35,034 nucleotides of DNA, from contig DDQB01000044.1 of NCBI GenBank assembly GCA_002342505.1, positions 1 to 35,034 of the forward strand, read 5' to 3'. The notes below the pieces were generated by a model. The model was not told the DNA's origin. It ran no database searches and worked only from the letters and a program-made list of their open reading frames with translations. This document shows, piece by piece, positions 33,676-35,034 of this stretch. The stretch is from Acidaminococcaceae bacterium UBA2453. GTDB taxonomy: Bacteria; Bacillota; Negativicutes; Acidaminococcales; Acidaminococcaceae. The translations under genes were made by a program, and so were the position numbers. Positions within the stretch are counted from its first letter, which is position 1, and each line of letters opens with the position of its first letter.

Positions 33676-33791
33676 GCGGAAAACTTTATCTTTTAAAAGA
33701 AATAATTATTGAAAATGAAGACCAATATTTTACCAACCAGAAAATATAAATAATTTAAAATAAGTTCTTCTACCCAAAGTTGCAATTAGTG

Positions 33792-33797
33792 TATAAT
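33792..33797 (+). promoter_or_regulatory. -10 box of the aldo/keto reductase gene
   Basis: TATAAT on the plus strand, 65 bases before the start, with no clear -35 box. The two -10 boxes of this divergent pair are about 120 bases apart, leaving room for a shared regulator site; I saw no convincing palindrome. Confidence 0.4.
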
Positions 33798-33861
33798 ATA
33801 TTAAAGAAGGATCTGACAGATATATCTGGTTATAAAAGTATAAAGAGTGGGAGGAAAAAAC

Positions 33862-34893
33862 ATGGAAATCAAAAAAGTAAAATTAGGCAAAACCGGATTA
33901 CTGGTAACCAAAACAGCGATGGGCTGTCTGCCTATCCAGCGAATTTCGCACGAAGCATCCCGTGAATTATTGCGCAAAGCTTATGACAACGGCATCAACT
34001 ATTTTGACACCGCCAACGCATATACTGACAGCGAAGAAAAAATCGGCGAAGCCCTGCACGATGTCCGGCATAATATTATAATCTCCACGAAAAGCGGCGC
34101 CACTGATTATGAAACAGTTACGAAACATATTGAGACTTCCCTGAAACGTCTGCAAACAGATTATATTGATATTTTCCAGTTTCATAATCCTGAAATCATG
34201 CCAGATCCGAATGATGAAAAAGGCTCCTATGCCGCAGCGCTAAATGCAAAAAGAAAAGGCTATATTCGCCATATCGGCATTACCAATCACCGCTTAAAAG
34301 TAGCGCATCAGGCAATTGACTCAGGATATTTTGAAACGTTACAATTTCCTTTCTGCTATCTTGCAACTGATAAAGATCTGGAACTGGTTCAGGATTGCAA
34401 AAAACATGATATGGGATTTATCGCCATGAAAGGACTGTCAGGCGGTATGTTAAATAATGCAGCAGCATGTTATGCTTTTATGCAGGAATATGATAATGTG
34501 GTCCCGATTTGGGGTATCCAGCACGACTGGGAACTGGAACAATGGTTAAAGCTTACAGAAATTAACCAGAAAATGACTGATGAATTAAAAAAAGTCATTG
34601 AAAAAGACAGAAAAGAATTATCCGGAAATTTCTGCCGCAGCTGCGGATATTGTCTCCCTTGTACTGCAGATATTGATATTCCCCAAGCGGCAAGAATGGC
34701 TATGCTGTTGCGCCGTTCTCCTTATAAACGCTTTATGACAGATGAATGGCATCAAAAAATGCAAAAAATAAATGATTGTGTACACTGCAATCTTTGTAAA
34801 AGCCGGTGTCCATATGGATTGGATACCCCCGCTCTTTTACAGTATATGTTAAAAGATTATAATGCTTTTTATGCAGAACACCACAACGATTAA
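33862..34893 (+). CDS. Aldo/keto reductase with C-terminal ferredoxin-like domain
   Basis: A 343-residue protein. The TIM-barrel half has the AKR tetrad D49 and Y54 (FDTANAY), K77 (STKSG) and H108 (QFHNP), so NAD(P)H-dependent carbonyl reduction is plausible. The C-terminal part carries C258/C261/C264/C267 and C306/C309/C312/C316, the second being a standard [4Fe-4S] motif followed by Pro. This is the COG1453-type architecture; substrates are unknown. The start at 33862 follows GGGAGGA by 6 bases; a GTG at 33847 precedes the ribosome site and is rejected. The divergent hydrogenase suggests a shared redox theme, but a direct link is not shown. Confidence 0.92.
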   Translation: MEIKKVKLGKTGLLVTKTAMGCLPIQRISHEASRELLRKAYDNGINYFDTANAYTDSEEKIGEALHDVRHNIIISTKSGATDYETVTKHIETSLKRLQTDYIDIFQFHNPEIMPDPNDEKGSYAAALNAKRKGYIRHIGITNHRLKVAHQAIDSGYFETLQFPFCYLATDKDLELVQDCKKHDMGFIAMKGLSGGMLNNAAACYAFMQEYDNVVPIWGIQHDWELEQWLKLTEINQKMTDELKKVIEKDRKELSGNFCRSCGYCLPCTADIDIPQAARMAMLLRRSPYKRFMTDEWHQKMQKINDCVHCNLCKSRCPYGLDTPALLQYMLKDYNAFYAEHHND

Positions 34894-34973
34894 TCTTAAT
34901 GCAAAATACAAACAACGTCCCACGGTTCACGCAAACAAAGTTATAGAAAGTAAAATTACAGAAAAGAAACAGG

Positions 34974-35006
34974 AAAAACGCCCCCGCACATATCAGTGCG
35001 GGGGCG
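34974..35006 (-). terminator. Terminator of a minus-strand gene beyond the right edge
   Basis: CGCCCCCGCAC (34979-34989) and GTGCGGGGGCG (34996-35006) form a perfect 11-bp GC stem with a 6-base loop. Five U residues follow only on the minus strand (34978-34974). A TAA at 35016-35014 in the minus strand, seven bases before the stem, could be the end of that gene; only six codons are visible, so I do not call a CDS. Confidence 0.8.
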
Positions 35007-35034
35007 TCTCCTCTTACCGGCAACAATCTATCCT

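Noticed and set aside
35014..35034. End of a minus-strand gene at the right edge
   Set aside because: Only six codons and a stop are visible; plausible given the adjacent terminator but too short to call.
1..35034. CRISPR array, tRNA or rRNA genes, insertion sequences, prophage
   Set aside because: No regularly spaced repeats, tRNA-like folds, transposase or phage genes were seen.

Overview
The window looks like the chromosome of an anaerobic Firmicute, most likely a Negativicute; the class is an inference. Supporting signs are two [FeFe]-hydrogenase-family proteins, a rubrerythrin, a glycine T-box ahead of a two-subunit glycyl-tRNA synthetase, PEP synthase, a SpoIID-type protein, and mid-range GC with AT-rich spacers. 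I saw no tRNA or rRNA genes, phage, insertion sequence or CRISPR array.

Layout. 1-3461: the 5' part of tpiA (minus), a palindromic intergenic element, and a UvrA-like ABC ATPase (plus) that lacks the UvrB-binding region. 3901-7847: a two-gene plus-strand unit encoding a PAS-GGDEF protein and then an 868-residue protein that joins ferredoxin clusters, an [FeFe]-hydrogenase H-cluster domain, a small Fe-S domain, GGDEF and EAL. This is the most interesting locus: a likely H2 or redox sensor wired to cyclic di-GMP. 7962-15048 (minus): HU, ppsA, glyQS with its T-box, rubrerythrin. 15129-31988 (minus): a long housekeeping run, in transcription order yebC, ruvC-ruvA-ruvB, queH, spoIID-like, queA, tgt, yajC, fthC, secD-secF, a cyclophilin lipoprotein, phoH, a ybeY-cdd fusion, era, a CNNM/CorC-type protein and recO. 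32117-34893: a group-B-like [FeFe] hydrogenase (minus) divergent from an Fe-S aldo/keto reductase (plus). A minus-strand terminator near the right edge belongs to a gene outside the window.

How the genes work together. tgt, queA and queH cover tRNA queuosine insertion and its last two maturation steps. yajC, secD and secF form the Sec accessory complex. ruvABC resolve Holliday junctions. ybeY, era and recO form the common ribosome-maturation and repair neighbourhood. The two hydrogenase-family loci imply a need for H-cluster assembly, but no maturase gene (hydE, hydF or hydG) is in the window.

Other oddities are a change of base and codon use inside the UvrA-like gene, a 17-bp perfect inverted repeat at 8458-8538 whose arm recurs near three other gene ends or promoters, and three TTG starts (phoH, the cyclophilin, secD). 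Promoter, terminator and motif calls were made by eye.
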